In this document: piece by piece, positions 27,445-38,308 of the stretch
Layout: the number at the start of each line of letters is the position of its first letter
How positions within the stretch are numbered: the stretch's first letter is position 1
From: Antarcticirhabdus aurantiaca
GTDB lineage: Bacteria; Pseudomonadota; Alphaproteobacteria; Rhizobiales; Rhizobiaceae
Reading direction: 5' to 3'
DNA length: 64,000 nt
Assembly (NCBI RefSeq): GCF_009765365.1
Contig: NZ_VTOM01000025.1
Coordinates: forward strand, 1-64,000
Position numbers and translations under genes: made by a program
The notes under the pieces: model-generated
What the model saw: the letters and a program-made list of their open reading frames with translations, nothing else
Database searches by the model: none
Told to the model about the DNA's origin: nothing

Positions 27445-29115
27445 ATGCTGATCCACCTATCGATCCGCGACATCGTCCTCATCGAGCGGCTCGACCTGGC
27501 CCTCGAAGGCGGCCTGTCGGTGCTGACCGGCGAGACGGGCGCGGGCAAGTCGATCCTTCTCGACTCGCTGACGCTCGCCCTCGGCGGGCGCGGCGACGGC
27601 GACCTCGTGCGCCACGGCGCACGCCAAGGCGAGGTGACGGCCGTCTTCGACGTCGCCACCGACCATCCCGCCCGCGCGATCCTGGCCGAGAACGGCTTCG
27701 ACGAGGACGGCGACATCGTGCTGCGCCGCATCCAGAGCGCGGACGGGCGCACCCGCGTCTTCATCAACGATCGCCCCTCCAGCGTGAACCTGATGCGCGC
27801 CGTCGGTGCCGGGCTGGTGGAGATCCACGGCCAGCACGACGACCGCGCGCTCGTCGACGCGGGCGCCCACCGGACGCTGCTCGACCAGTATGCCGGGCTG
27901 ACCGGGCTCGCCGCTTCTGTCGCGAGCGCCCACGCCGCCTGGCGCGAGGCCGAAACCGAGCTGAAGCGCCACCGCGCCAAGGTCGAGGCCGCCGCGCGCG
28001 AGGCCGACTGGCTGCGCGCTTCCGTCGAGGAGCTGTCCGAGCTCGCGGCCGTCGAGGGCGAGGAGGACGAGCTCGCCGAGAAGCGCCAGGTGATGATGCG
28101 CTCGGAGAAGATCGCGACCGACGTCAACGACGCGCACGAGGAATTGGCCGGCAACGCGTCGCCGATCCCGGCGCTCGCGGGCCTCCTCAAGCGCCTCTCG
28201 CGCAAGAAGGACGAGCTGCCGGGCCTCCTGGACGAGCCGATCGAGCGCCTGGACGCGGCGCTCGACGCGCTGTCCGATGCGCAGATGGGCCTCCAGGCGG
28301 CGCTGCGCACGCTGGAGTTCGATCCGCGCGCGCTGGAGCAGACCGAGGAGCGGCTCTTCGCCCTGCGCGGAGCGGGCCGCAAGTTCGGCGTTCCCGTCGA
28401 CAAGCTGCCGGAGCTCGCCGCCAAGATGATCGGCGACCTCGCCGAGCTCGATGCCGGCGCCGAGCGCCTCGGCCAGCTCGAGGCGGCCGTCGGCGAGCGG
28501 CAGGCCCTCTTCGACAGGCTGGCGGCGGATCTTTCGGAGCGCCGCCGCAACGCCGCCGAGCACCTGGAGGCCGCCGTCATGGCCGAGCTTCCCGACATGA
28601 AGCTCGAGCGCGCCGCCTTCATCGTCAACTTCGAGAGCGATCCGGACAGCCGCGCCGCGAGCGGCATCGACGAGGTCGAATTCCACGTCCGCACCAATCC
28701 CGGCACGCGCGCCGGGCCGATGATGAAGGTGGCCTCCGGCGGCGAGCTGTCGCGCTTCCTCCTGGCGCTGAAGGTCGCGCTCGCCGACAAGGGCTCGGCG
28801 CCGACCCTCGTCTTCGACGAGATCGACACCGGCGTCGGCGGCGCCGTGGCCGACGCGATCGGCCGCCGCCTCGCGCGCCTCGCCGCCCGCGTCCAGGTAC
28901 TCTCGGTTACGCACGCGCCCCAGGTGGCGGCCCGCGCGACGACGCACCTCCTGATCTCCAAGGCGCAGGCGGATGTCGCCGACGAGCGCCTGTCGACGCG
29001 CGTCGTCACCATCGGCGAGGAGCTGCGACGCGAGGAGATCGCGCGCATGCTGGCCGGCGAGAGCGTCACCGACGAGGCCCGGGCCGCGGCCGCTCGCCTC
29101 ATCCGCGCGGGCTGA
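27445..29115 (+). CDS. recN: DNA repair protein RecN
   Basis: A 556-residue SMC-like ATPase involved in double-strand break repair. Walker A G29-E-T-G-A-G-K35-S near the N-terminus, the QHDDRAL Q-loop region, a central coiled coil (about residues 150-370, rich in Glu/Ala/Arg), the ABC signature ASGGELSRFLLALK, and Walker B LVFDEIDTGVGG, ending with VTHAPQVAARA. Length and order are normal. ligA follows 63 bases downstream and may share its transcript. Confidence 0.95.
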   Translation: MLIHLSIRDIVLIERLDLALEGGLSVLTGETGAGKSILLDSLTLALGGRGDGDLVRHGARQGEVTAVFDVATDHPARAILAENGFDEDGDIVLRRIQSADGRTRVFINDRPSSVNLMRAVGAGLVEIHGQHDDRALVDAGAHRTLLDQYAGLTGLAASVASAHAAWREAETELKRHRAKVEAAAREADWLRASVEELSELAAVEGEEDELAEKRQVMMRSEKIATDVNDAHEELAGNASPIPALAGLLKRLSRKKDELPGLLDEPIERLDAALDALSDAQMGLQAALRTLEFDPRALEQTEERLFALRGAGRKFGVPVDKLPELAAKMIGDLAELDAGAERLGQLEAAVGERQALFDRLAADLSERRRNAAEHLEAAVMAELPDMKLERAAFIVNFESDPDSRAASGIDEVEFHVRTNPGTRAGPMMKVASGGELSRFLLALKVALADKGSAPTLVFDEIDTGVGGAVADAIGRRLARLAARVQVLSVTHAPQVAARATTHLLISKAQADVADERLSTRVVTIGEELRREEIARMLAGESVTDEARAAAARLIRAG

Positions 29116-29133
29116 TGCTCAAGGACCGGTTAA

Positions 29134-31623
<2,490 letters not shown>

Positions 31624-31708
31624 ACCGGGATGGTTGCGGCGCTTCGATGACTCGCGCCGCCGCCTCTGCTAGATCCGGCGCGACGGCAACCTCGGATGGA
31701 CCACGACG

Positions 31709-32440
31709 ATGCTCCTCAAGGCGCTTGCAGGAACAGCGATTCTCGGCGTCGCGCTGGCGATGTCGGGAGCGGCTCGGGCGGACGACGATCTGATCGACGC
31801 GACCAACCCAGAGAAGCTCGCGGAGATCATCCGCGGCTTCGGGTCCGCCCGCATGGACAAGGCCGCCGACGAGACCCCGGCGATCCGCGGCCGGATCGAG
31901 GGCAACGCCTTCTCGGTCTATTTCTACGGCTGCAACGACCAGCACGAGGCCTGCCAGTCTATCAACCTGACGGCGTCCTGGGACATGGCCGGCGCGACGA
32001 CCCTCGATCAGGTCAATGCCTGGAACGCCGACAAGCGCTTCGGCCGCGCCTATGTCGACGACGAGGGCAACGCCATCGTGGAGACCGACATCAACCTGGC
32101 GGGCTCGGTCACCTACGAGAACATGGAAGGCGACATCGACTGGTGGCGGATCATCATGGCCGACTTCAAGGCCAACGTGATCGACGTCGGCAACGCTTCG
32201 CAGGAGGAGGGCGAGGGCGAGGCGTCGCCGGTTCCGGAGACGCCGGCAGCGACCACGCCGGCTCCCGCCGCCGAGGCGGCGCCCGCGCAGCCGAGCGAGC
32301 CGGCTCCGGCCGCGACGCCGGCCACGCCAGCTGCGCCCGCCGAGCCATCGGAGCCCACGTCCGCCGCGACGCCGGCGGAAGGCGCCGCGCCGCAGCGATC
32401 GCCGTTCTCGATCCCGCGCAAGCCGAACCCGGGCAACTGA
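31709..32440 (+). CDS. Secreted YbjN-domain protein with Ala/Pro-rich tail
   Basis: A 243-residue protein. A signal peptide (MLLKALAGTAILGVALAMSG, then AARA-DDD) directs it to the periplasm. Residues about 28-155 resemble the YbjN domain: a start like ATNPEKLAEIIRGFG, then WNADKRFGRAYVDDEG and VETDINLAGSVT. The last 80 residues are a low-complexity Ala/Pro/Glu tail that ends basic (IPRKPNPGN), possibly a wall-spanning linker. YbjN proteins are linked to sensory or type III chaperone-like folds; the role here is unknown. It follows ligA by 85 bases, same strand. Confidence 0.7.
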   Translation: MLLKALAGTAILGVALAMSGAARADDDLIDATNPEKLAEIIRGFGSARMDKAADETPAIRGRIEGNAFSVYFYGCNDQHEACQSINLTASWDMAGATTLDQVNAWNADKRFGRAYVDDEGNAIVETDINLAGSVTYENMEGDIDWWRIIMADFKANVIDVGNASQEEGEGEASPVPETPAATTPAPAAEAAPAQPSEPAPAATPATPAAPAEPSEPTSAATPAEGAAPQRSPFSIPRKPNPGN

Positions 32441-32510
32441 GGTGCGGATTCCCTTCCGCCCCGCCATCGGCTAAGGCTCGGTCCTGGCACGGAAAACGGG
32501 AACGGAACGG

Positions 32511-33413
32511 ATGCGGACGGTCGCGATCGACTTCGAGACGGCGAACGCCCGGCCCGACAGCGCCTGCGCGGTCGGCTTCGCCTGGATCGAGGGCGACCGC
32601 ATCGTGCGACGCGAGCACCACCTGATCCGCCCGCGCGAGATGCGCTTCGACGCCGGCAACATCCGGGTCCACGGCATCCATCCCGAGCATGTCGAGGACG
32701 CGCCGGAGTTCGACGCGGTCATGGCCGACTTCGTGGCCGCGATGGGCGACGCGCTCCTCGTCGCGCACAACGCGTCCTTCGACATGCGCGTCCTCGAAGC
32801 GAGCGCGCGGGCCTATCGCATGGCGCTGCCGCGGCATGCGAGCCTCTGCACCGTCGCGCTCGGCCGCCGGCTGTGGCCGGACGCGACCAACCACAAGCTC
32901 TCGACGCTGGCGCACCGCTGCGGCGTCAGCTTCCGCCACCACCATGCGGGCGAGGACGCCTTCGCCTGCGCGACGATCGCGCTGACGGGCATGGCGGAGG
33001 AGGGCGCGTCGAGCGTCCGCGACCTCGCCGCGCGAACCGGGCTCGCCCGTGCCCGCACCGGCGTCGTTGCGCTGCGCGCCGGGGGCATCGCCGAGCGGGC
33101 TCTCGGCGGTCTTCGGCCCGAGCTGCGGCCGGCGTCCGCGCGGCCCGTCGCTGCGGCCACCCCGAAGCCCGCCGCACCCGGCGAGCGACGCCGCTTCACG
33201 GTGTCGGGCAGCGCCGGCACGGCCTACGACGTGGTGCTCACGCGCGAGCCCACCGGCTGGCGGTCGCGCTGCACCTGCATGAGCGCCCGTTTCCGCCCCG
33301 TCTGCAAGCACGCCGCCGCGCTCATGGCCGGCGACTTCCGCGCGGTCGTCGCCGAGAACAGACCCGAGGGGGCTGCGGAAATCCGGGTGTTCCCGCTCGC
33401 CGAGATCGGCTAG
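32511..33413 (+). CDS. DEDDh 3'-5' exonuclease fused to a SWIM-type zinc motif
   Basis: A 300-residue protein. Residues 1-165 are a DnaQ-like exonuclease: motif I IDFETAN with D7 and E9, motif II AHNASFD with D91, and motif III H144-x4-D149. HGIHPEHVEDAP is typical of the EXO epsilon subfamily. After a linker (about 170-225) the C-terminus has C254-x-C256-x8-C265-x-H267, the CxCxnCxH pattern of SWIM zinc fingers, inside a short WRSRCTCMSARFRPVCKHAA-like domain. SWIM domains bind DNA or protein partners, so the tail may target the nuclease to repair intermediates. I know of no characterised protein with this architecture. Substrate is unknown. Confidence 0.7.
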   Translation: MRTVAIDFETANARPDSACAVGFAWIEGDRIVRREHHLIRPREMRFDAGNIRVHGIHPEHVEDAPEFDAVMADFVAAMGDALLVAHNASFDMRVLEASARAYRMALPRHASLCTVALGRRLWPDATNHKLSTLAHRCGVSFRHHHAGEDAFACATIALTGMAEEGASSVRDLAARTGLARARTGVVALRAGGIAERALGGLRPELRPASARPVAAATPKPAAPGERRRFTVSGSAGTAYDVVLTREPTGWRSRCTCMSARFRPVCKHAAALMAGDFRAVVAENRPEGAAEIRVFPLAEIG

Positions 33414-33451
33414 AGGCAAAGCCTTCCATCCGTTCTGCGCGGGACGCGCCC

Positions 33452-34177
33452 TTGCCGAAAATCGATCCGCTTGAAGCGCGCGCCGCCCTGCGCGACGTCG
33501 TGCCCGTCATCCTCGCGATCATGCCCTTCGGCGCCGTCTACGGCACCGTGGCGATCGATTCGGGGCTCACCATGGCGCAGACGCTGGGCCTGTCCGGCAT
33601 CGTCTATGCCGGCGCCTCGCAGCTCGTCGCACTGCAGATGATCGGCCTGTCGGCTCCCGTCTGGTCGATCGTCCTCGTGGTCTTCGCGCTCAACTTCCGA
33701 CACGTCCTGTATTCCGCGTCGGTCGGGCGCCATCTCAGCCGGTTCACGGCGACGCAGAAGGCGGCCGCCTTCTTCCTGCTCGCCGATCCGACCTTCGGCG
33801 CGGCGGAGGCGCGGGCGAACGGGGGTGTCCTCACGCGCAGCTACTACTTCGTCTACGGCCTGCTGCTCTACGTCTTCTGGCTGGTGGCGACGCTGGCCGG
33901 CGCCGTGTTCGGCTCGGCGCTCGGCGACACGCGGGCATTGGCACTCGACTTCATCCTGCCGGCCTATTTCCTGACCTTCCTGATGAGCTTCCGCGCGCGG
34001 CCGCAATTCTGGCCGGTGGTGCTATGGAGCCTCGCCACCTCCGGGCTCGTCTACGTGACGGTCGGCTCGCCCTGGCACGTCACGATCGGCGCCTTCGGGG
34101 GCATCCTCTACGCCGCGCTCCGGGCGCCGGACGCGCCGTCCGAGGCCGGGATCGCGGGGGAGGGCGAGCGTGTCTGA
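33452..34177 (+). CDS. azlC: AzlC family branched-chain amino acid exporter, large subunit
   Basis: A 241-residue inner-membrane protein, pairing with AzlD to export branched-chain amino acids. Seven or eight membrane segments. The family start DVVPVILAIMPFGAVYGTVAI, YAGASQLVALQMIG, ALNFRHVLYSASVGRHL and LADPTFGAAEA are characteristic. The reading frame is open far upstream through the exonuclease gene, but no ATG fits; TTG 33452 gives a family-length protein. It overlaps azlD by 8 bases. Substrate specificity is assumed from the family. Confidence 0.85.
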   Translation: MPKIDPLEARAALRDVVPVILAIMPFGAVYGTVAIDSGLTMAQTLGLSGIVYAGASQLVALQMIGLSAPVWSIVLVVFALNFRHVLYSASVGRHLSRFTATQKAAAFFLLADPTFGAAEARANGGVLTRSYYFVYGLLLYVFWLVATLAGAVFGSALGDTRALALDFILPAYFLTFLMSFRARPQFWPVVLWSLATSGLVYVTVGSPWHVTIGAFGGILYAALRAPDAPSEAGIAGEGERV

Positions 34178-34472
34178 CCTCGACCTCTGGCTGATCATCC
34201 TCGGCGGCGGGCTCCTGACCTACCTGACCCGCATCGGCGGCCACCTCCTAATCGCGCGGATCGGCGCCTTGCCGCCGCGGCTGGAGGCGGCGCTGAACGC
34301 CGTCCCAGCGGCTGTCATCACCACGATCGTCGCGCCGGTGGTCGTGTCCGGCACCTGGGCCGAGCGCCTGTCGATCCTTGCCTGCGGCCTTCTGTGCCTC
34401 TGGCTGCCGGGAATCGTCGTCGTGCTTCTGGGCACCGCCTTCGTGGCGGTGGCGCGCAGCCAGGGCTTCTGA
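34170..34472 (+). CDS. azlD: AzlD family transport accessory protein
   Basis: A 100-residue membrane protein with about four hydrophobic segments, the small partner of AzlC. LLTYLTRIGGHLLI near the N-terminus and LNAVPAAVITTIVAPVV are the family hallmarks (Arg in the TRxxG motif). It starts at GTG 34170, overlapping azlC by 8 bases, so the two are translationally coupled. It converges on a minus-strand gene across a terminator. Confidence 0.88.
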   Translation: MSDLDLWLIILGGGLLTYLTRIGGHLLIARIGALPPRLEAALNAVPAAVITTIVAPVVVSGTWAERLSILACGLLCLWLPGIVVVLLGTAFVAVARSQGF

Positions 34473-34478
34473 CCCACG

Positions 34479-34511
34479 AAAAAAACCGTCCGCCCCGGTC
34501 GGGACGGACGG
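34479..34511 (-). terminator. Intrinsic terminator for the minus-strand Tim44-domain gene
   Basis: On the minus strand, a 7-bp stem (34511-34505 with 34492-34486) with a 12-base loop is followed by seven T residues (34485-34479). It ends the minus-strand gene and may also stop azlCD transcripts coming the other way. Confidence 0.8.
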
Positions 34512-34542
34512 CGTATCAGATCACGTCGAGGCGTGTCGGCGA

Positions 34543-35553
34543 TCAGGCGTCCTGGATGGCCGACAGCTTCCAGTCGCCGCCGCGCTCGCGCAGGAAGGTC
34601 CAGATCTCGACGGTTTCGGTCGGGCTCTCCGTGCCCTCGACGATCGCGCCGGTCTGGCGGTCGCGAAGCACGTCCACCGAACTGTAGCGCATGGCCACCG
34701 TCGCGTAGTCGGTCGTGCCCTCGCGCCAAGCCTCGGCGAGGTCGCCCTGCAGGAGACGCACGTCCGAGACCTCGTTGCGCACGCCGCGCGTGGCGTTCAC
34801 CGAAAGCTCCTCGGCGAGGTGCGACATGACCTCGGGCGTCGCCAGCCGGCGCAGCGCGTCGTAGTCCTCGCGGGTGAAGGCGGCCTGGACGGCGTGGAGG
34901 TTCTGCTCGAAGGCGTCGTAGTCGGCAGGGGTGATGCCGACCGCGTCGCTCGGCGCGCGGCGCGCCTTCGGCATGGCGGCACCGGCCCCGCCACCGATCG
35001 GCCCCGTGCGCGCCGGCTGGGGCGCCGGCTCGGCCTGCCGGTTCATGCGCATGCCGCCGAGGCCCGCGCCCGCACCGGCGCCCGCATGGGCATAGGCCGG
35101 CGCGCCGCGCTGCGGCCCCTGCGCCGCGCCGGAGCGGCTGCGGAAGAAGCGCAGCAGCAGCCAGACGGCGAGCGCGATGAGGAGACCCTGGAACAGGAGC
35201 GCCAGCATGCCACCGAGACCGCCGAAGCCCTGGCCGAGCAGCAGGCCGAAGAGGCCGCCCAGCATCAGGCCGCCGATGAGGCCGCGACCGTTGAAGAGGC
35301 CGCCGCGCTGACCGGCCTGCGCGGCCGCGCCGGTGGCGCCCGGGCGAGCGGCCGTGGTCGGCTGCGTCACGGAACGGTTGATGGGCGCGGCGTCGGTCGG
35401 GGCCGTGCGCGTCACCGGCGGCGCATCGAAGGTGCGGCCGCCGCGGCTGCCGAATCCACCGCCGCGGCGCGCGTCGGCGTAATCGACGGCAGCGAGGCTG
35501 AAGACCAGGGTCAGGCTGGCGAGGGTCGCGGCGAGGCGCGAGCGGGTTTTCAT
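34543..35553 (-). CDS. Membrane-anchored Tim44-like domain protein
   Basis: A 336-residue protein. Signal peptide (MKTRSRLAATLASLTLVFSL...DYADA) leads to an Arg/Gly-rich stretch RRGGGFGSRGG and a glycine-rich hydrophobic segment of repeated GG-L motifs (about 105-145). A membrane helix, GLLIALAVWLLLRFFRSR, follows, then a linker. The C-terminal Tim44-like domain (about 215-336) contains ADYDAFEQNLHAVQAAF, RLATPEVMSHLAEEL and VEIWTFLRERGGDWKLSAI. Tim44-like proteins in bacteria are calcium-binding or membrane-associated; function is unproven. The gene is monocistronic, with its own terminator. Confidence 0.75.
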   Translation of the reverse strand: MKTRSRLAATLASLTLVFSLAAVDYADARRGGGFGSRGGRTFDAPPVTRTAPTDAAPINRSVTQPTTAARPGATGAAAQAGQRGGLFNGRGLIGGLMLGGLFGLLLGQGFGGLGGMLALLFQGLLIALAVWLLLRFFRSRSGAAQGPQRGAPAYAHAGAGAGAGLGGMRMNRQAEPAPQPARTGPIGGGAGAAMPKARRAPSDAVGITPADYDAFEQNLHAVQAAFTREDYDALRRLATPEVMSHLAEELSVNATRGVRNEVSDVRLLQGDLAEAWREGTTDYATVAMRYSSVDVLRDRQTGAIVEGTESPTETVEIWTFLRERGGDWKLSAIQDA

Positions 35554-35717
35554 AAGGGTGTCTCTCTCCCGGATGCGTCGCATCGCATATGGGGTTTGCC
35601 ACCGCCGGATGCGAGAAAATTCGCAGGCGACCGAAGCTTCAGCGTTAACAACTTTGCGAGGCGGCCCATCCGCCGCTATTGCCGGGCCGGTCGCAACATC
35701 GCGGATGGGGGAGCGGA

Positions 35718-36707
35718 ATGGCGAAGTCGAGAGTGCGGATCATCGTTCTGGGAGGCACGATCACCATGGCGCCGAGCGCGCCGGGGGCCGGCATCACGCC
35801 GAATCTGACGGGCGAGGATCTCGTGGCCGCGGTGCCCGAACTCGCCGAGATCGCCGGGATCGAGGTCGAGACGCCCTTCCTGAAGCCGGGCTCGACGCTC
35901 TCCTACGCCGATCTCGCTCGCGTGTCGGGCATGGCGAACGCTGCGCTGAAGGAGGGGGCGGCAGGCGTCGTCGTGGTGCAGGGCACCGACACGATCGACG
36001 AGACGAGCTTCCTCTTCGACCTCGCCGGCGATCACCCGCGGCCCATCGTCGTCACCGGCGCGATGCGCGGCGCCAAGGCGCCGGGGGCCGACGGCAATGC
36101 GAGCCTGCTCGCCGCCGTCACCGCGGCGGCCTCGCCGCGCACGGAAGGGCTCGGCGCGCTCGTCGTCCTCAACGACGAGATCCATGCCGCGCGCCTCGTC
36201 GAGAAGGGCCACACGGCGCTCGCCTCCGCCTTCGTTTCGCCCGGCTTCGGGCCGCTCGGGCACGTGGTCGAGGGCGAGGCGCGCATCGTGCTGCGGCCGG
36301 CGGCGCCCGGCTGGCGCGCCGGTCCGCTGCCGGCCGAGATGCCGCGCGTGCCGATCCTGAAGCCAGGGATCGGCGAGGACGGAGCGGCGGTGGAGGCGCT
36401 TGTCGCGCTCGGCGCCGGCGGCCTGGTGGTCGAGGGCATGGGCGCGGGCCACGTTCCCGCGGCCTTTGCCGAGGCTCTGGGCGAGGCGGCGAAGAGGATT
36501 CCCGTGGTGCTGGCGACGCGCGTCGCTGCGGGGCGGGTGTTCCGCCGCACCTACGGGGCGCCCGGCTCGGAGATCGACCTCCTCGGCCGCGGCCTCGTGC
36601 CGGCGGGGCTCCTGTCGCCGCACAAGGCGCGCCTTCTCCTGTCGGTTCTCGTCGCGCAGGGTGCCAACGGCGCGACGATCCGAGCGGCGTTCGACGCCTA
36701 CGACTGA
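35718..36707 (+). CDS. Asparaginase/glutaminase family protein
   Basis: A 329-residue amidohydrolase likely converting L-asparagine to aspartate and ammonia. First threonine motif VLGGTITMAPS near residue 12, second motif VVVQGTDTIDETSF with the catalytic T-D pair, the Lys-bearing VVTGAMRGAKAPGADG, and GAGHVP in the C-domain. No signal peptide, so probably cytoplasmic. ATG 35718 has a strong GGGGGAG site upstream. Its 3' end overlaps the convergent acyltransferase gene by 10 bases. Type I versus type II assignment was not resolved. Confidence 0.88.
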   Translation: MAKSRVRIIVLGGTITMAPSAPGAGITPNLTGEDLVAAVPELAEIAGIEVETPFLKPGSTLSYADLARVSGMANAALKEGAAGVVVVQGTDTIDETSFLFDLAGDHPRPIVVTGAMRGAKAPGADGNASLLAAVTAAASPRTEGLGALVVLNDEIHAARLVEKGHTALASAFVSPGFGPLGHVVEGEARIVLRPAAPGWRAGPLPAEMPRVPILKPGIGEDGAAVEALVALGAGGLVVEGMGAGHVPAAFAEALGEAAKRIPVVLATRVAAGRVFRRTYGAPGSEIDLLGRGLVPAGLLSPHKARLLLSVLVAQGANGATIRAAFDAYD

Positions 36708-37402
36708 GGCGCCCGCGCTTCCCAGCGGTCGAGGAAGTCGTCGATGGCGAGCGCCTGCATGTCGGGCACCGCCTCGAACAGGACCTCCGGCGGCCAGTTC
36801 CACCAGGCGAGCCGCTCGATGCGGGCGGCGGTCTCCTCGGAAAAGCGCCGGCGCAACGGCCGCGCCGGCACGCCCGCGACGACCGTGTAGGGCGCGACGT
36901 CCTTGGTCACCACAGCGTTGGCGCCGATCACCGCGCCGTTGCCGACGCTGACGCCCGGCATCACCACGGCGCCGTGCCCGATCCAGACGTCGTGACCGAT
37001 CGTGACGCGCGCGGCCATGCGCGCTTCGCGCCAGCCGGCATCGACGCCGAGGAAGCGGAAGAACTCGTTCGGCCGGTAGGTGATCTTATGGGTCGTCAGC
37101 CGCTCGACGGGGTGGGCGAGGGCGTTGAGGCGCACGTTGGAGGCGATCGAGCAGAAGCGGCCGACGTCGCAATAGGTCGCCTCGCCGCCGCGCTCGAAAT
37201 ACGAATAATCGCCGACCGTGACGGAGCGCAGCACCACGCGCGGTCCGACGTCGCAGTGGCGGCCGAGCCGCGTCTCCTTGCACTCGGCGGACGGGTGGAT
37301 GCGGGGCTCCGAGGGGCGGTAGCGAAGGTGCTCCGGCGCGTCGTCCGCGCTGCGGCGGGGCTTCGCCGCGCTCGTCGCCTCGTCGTGATCGTTCCCTGCC
37401 AT
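36698..37402 (-). CDS. Hexapeptide-repeat acyltransferase (phosphonate-type family)
   Basis: A 234-residue left-handed beta-helix acyltransferase. Hexapeptide repeats run from about residue 40 to 180. The segments GDYSYFERGGEATYCDVGRF, CSIASNVRLNALAHPVERLT, VTIGHDVWIGHGAVVMPGV, VTKDVAPYTVVAGVPARPL and the late LAWWNWP match the hexapeptide transferase family usually found with phosphonate genes. No phn genes are nearby, so the acceptor is uncertain; antibiotic or sugar acetylation are alternatives. ATG 37402 was chosen because the region before it lacks family sequence. Convergent with asparaginase. Confidence 0.8.
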   Translation of the reverse strand: MAGNDHDEATSAAKPRRSADDAPEHLRYRPSEPRIHPSAECKETRLGRHCDVGPRVVLRSVTVGDYSYFERGGEATYCDVGRFCSIASNVRLNALAHPVERLTTHKITYRPNEFFRFLGVDAGWREARMAARVTIGHDVWIGHGAVVMPGVSVGNGAVIGANAVVTKDVAPYTVVAGVPARPLRRRFSEETAARIERLAWWNWPPEVLFEAVPDMQALAIDDFLDRWEARAPQS

Positions 37403-37456
37403 GCCGCTCGCCTTCGGGCCTTTCGCTCGCTCGTCGCCCTTCCTATAAAGGCTGCC

Positions 37457-37612
37457 ATGATCCGCGCGGCAATCTTTCGTCCGGCCCTGCTCGGTCTCGC
37501 CGCCGGCGCGCTCCTCGCGCTCGGCGCCGGGGCGGCGACGGCCGGCTGGATGCACTACGGCGAGTCGATCCTGGTGTCGCTGGCGAGCGGCGCCTGGGCG
37601 ACCTGCTTCTGA
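37457..37612 (+). CDS. Small membrane protein ahead of the SCO gene
   Basis: A 51-residue predicted protein: basic start MIRAAIFR, one hydrophobic segment (LLGLAAGALLALGAGAATAG), then WMHYGESILVSLASGAWATCF with a terminal Cys-Phe. It lies 88 bases ahead of the Sco1-like gene on the same strand and divergent from the acyltransferase gene. Small proteins ending in a similar Trp/Cys motif occur near Sco genes in related bacteria as far as I recall, so a role in copper or cytochrome oxidase biogenesis is possible but unproven. No clear Shine-Dalgarno motif. Confidence 0.5.
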   Translation: MIRAAIFRPALLGLAAGALLALGAGAATAGWMHYGESILVSLASGAWATCF

Positions 37613-37700
37613 CGCGCCCCCTCTCGCACGACCGGCCCTCTCCGATGACCCGACACCGCCCGCTCGACCGACCGAACCCGCTCGCCTGCGGGGCCAGGCG

Positions 37701-38291
37701 ATGAGCGGCGCGCGGCTCTTCCGCATCGGCCTCTGGGTCGTGGTCGCGCTGTTCGCGGGCGCGGCCGCGGCGCTCTGGCTGCTGCGCCCGGCGGACGACG
37801 GCGCGTCCGTGTCGCGCTTCGGCTCGCCGTTCCAGCTCGTCGACCAGAACGGCGCGACGGTCACGGAAGCCTCGCTGCGCGGCAAGCCATCCGCCGTGTT
37901 CTTCGGCTTCACCCACTGCCCCGACGTCTGCCCGACGACGCTCTACGAGCTCAACGCCTACCAGAAGGCCGTGCGCGGCAAGGGCGGCGACTTCCGCATC
38001 GTTCTGGTCACCGTCGATCCCGAGCGCGACACGCCGGAGGTGCTGAAATCCTACGTCGCGCCCGTCGCTCCGGACGCCACGGCGCTGACCGGCGATCCGG
38101 CCGCCGTAGCCTCGATGCTCAAGGGCTGGGGCATCTACGCGGCCAAGGTCGGCGAGGGGCCGGACTACGCCATGGACCATACCGCGACAACCCTTCTCCT
38201 CGACGCCGAGGGCGCGCTTGCCGGAACCATCGCCTACGGCGAGAACCCGGAAACGGCGCAGGCCAAGCTCAACAAGCTGACCGGCGTCTGA
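37701..38291 (+). CDS. SCO1/SenC family copper metallochaperone
   Basis: A 196-residue membrane-anchored thioredoxin-fold protein involved in copper delivery to cytochrome c oxidase or redox maintenance. N-terminal anchor at residues about 8-28. The copper motif C73-P-D-V-C77 sits in FGFTHCPDVCPTTL, and the distal histidine H160 in YAMDHTATTLLLD completes the site; TVDPERDTPEVL is also conserved. It is followed by prmA after 17 bases. No oxidase genes are in the window. Confidence 0.93.
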   Translation: MSGARLFRIGLWVVVALFAGAAAALWLLRPADDGASVSRFGSPFQLVDQNGATVTEASLRGKPSAVFFGFTHCPDVCPTTLYELNAYQKAVRGKGGDFRIVLVTVDPERDTPEVLKSYVAPVAPDATALTGDPAAVASMLKGWGIYAAKVGEGPDYAMDHTATTLLLDAEGALAGTIAYGENPETAQAKLNKLTGV

Positions 38292-38308
38292 GCGGGCGGA
38301 GACAAAGC

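Noticed and set aside
35560-35717. Upstream extension of the asparaginase frame
   Set aside because: ATG 35718 has a strong ribosome-binding site and matches the family start.
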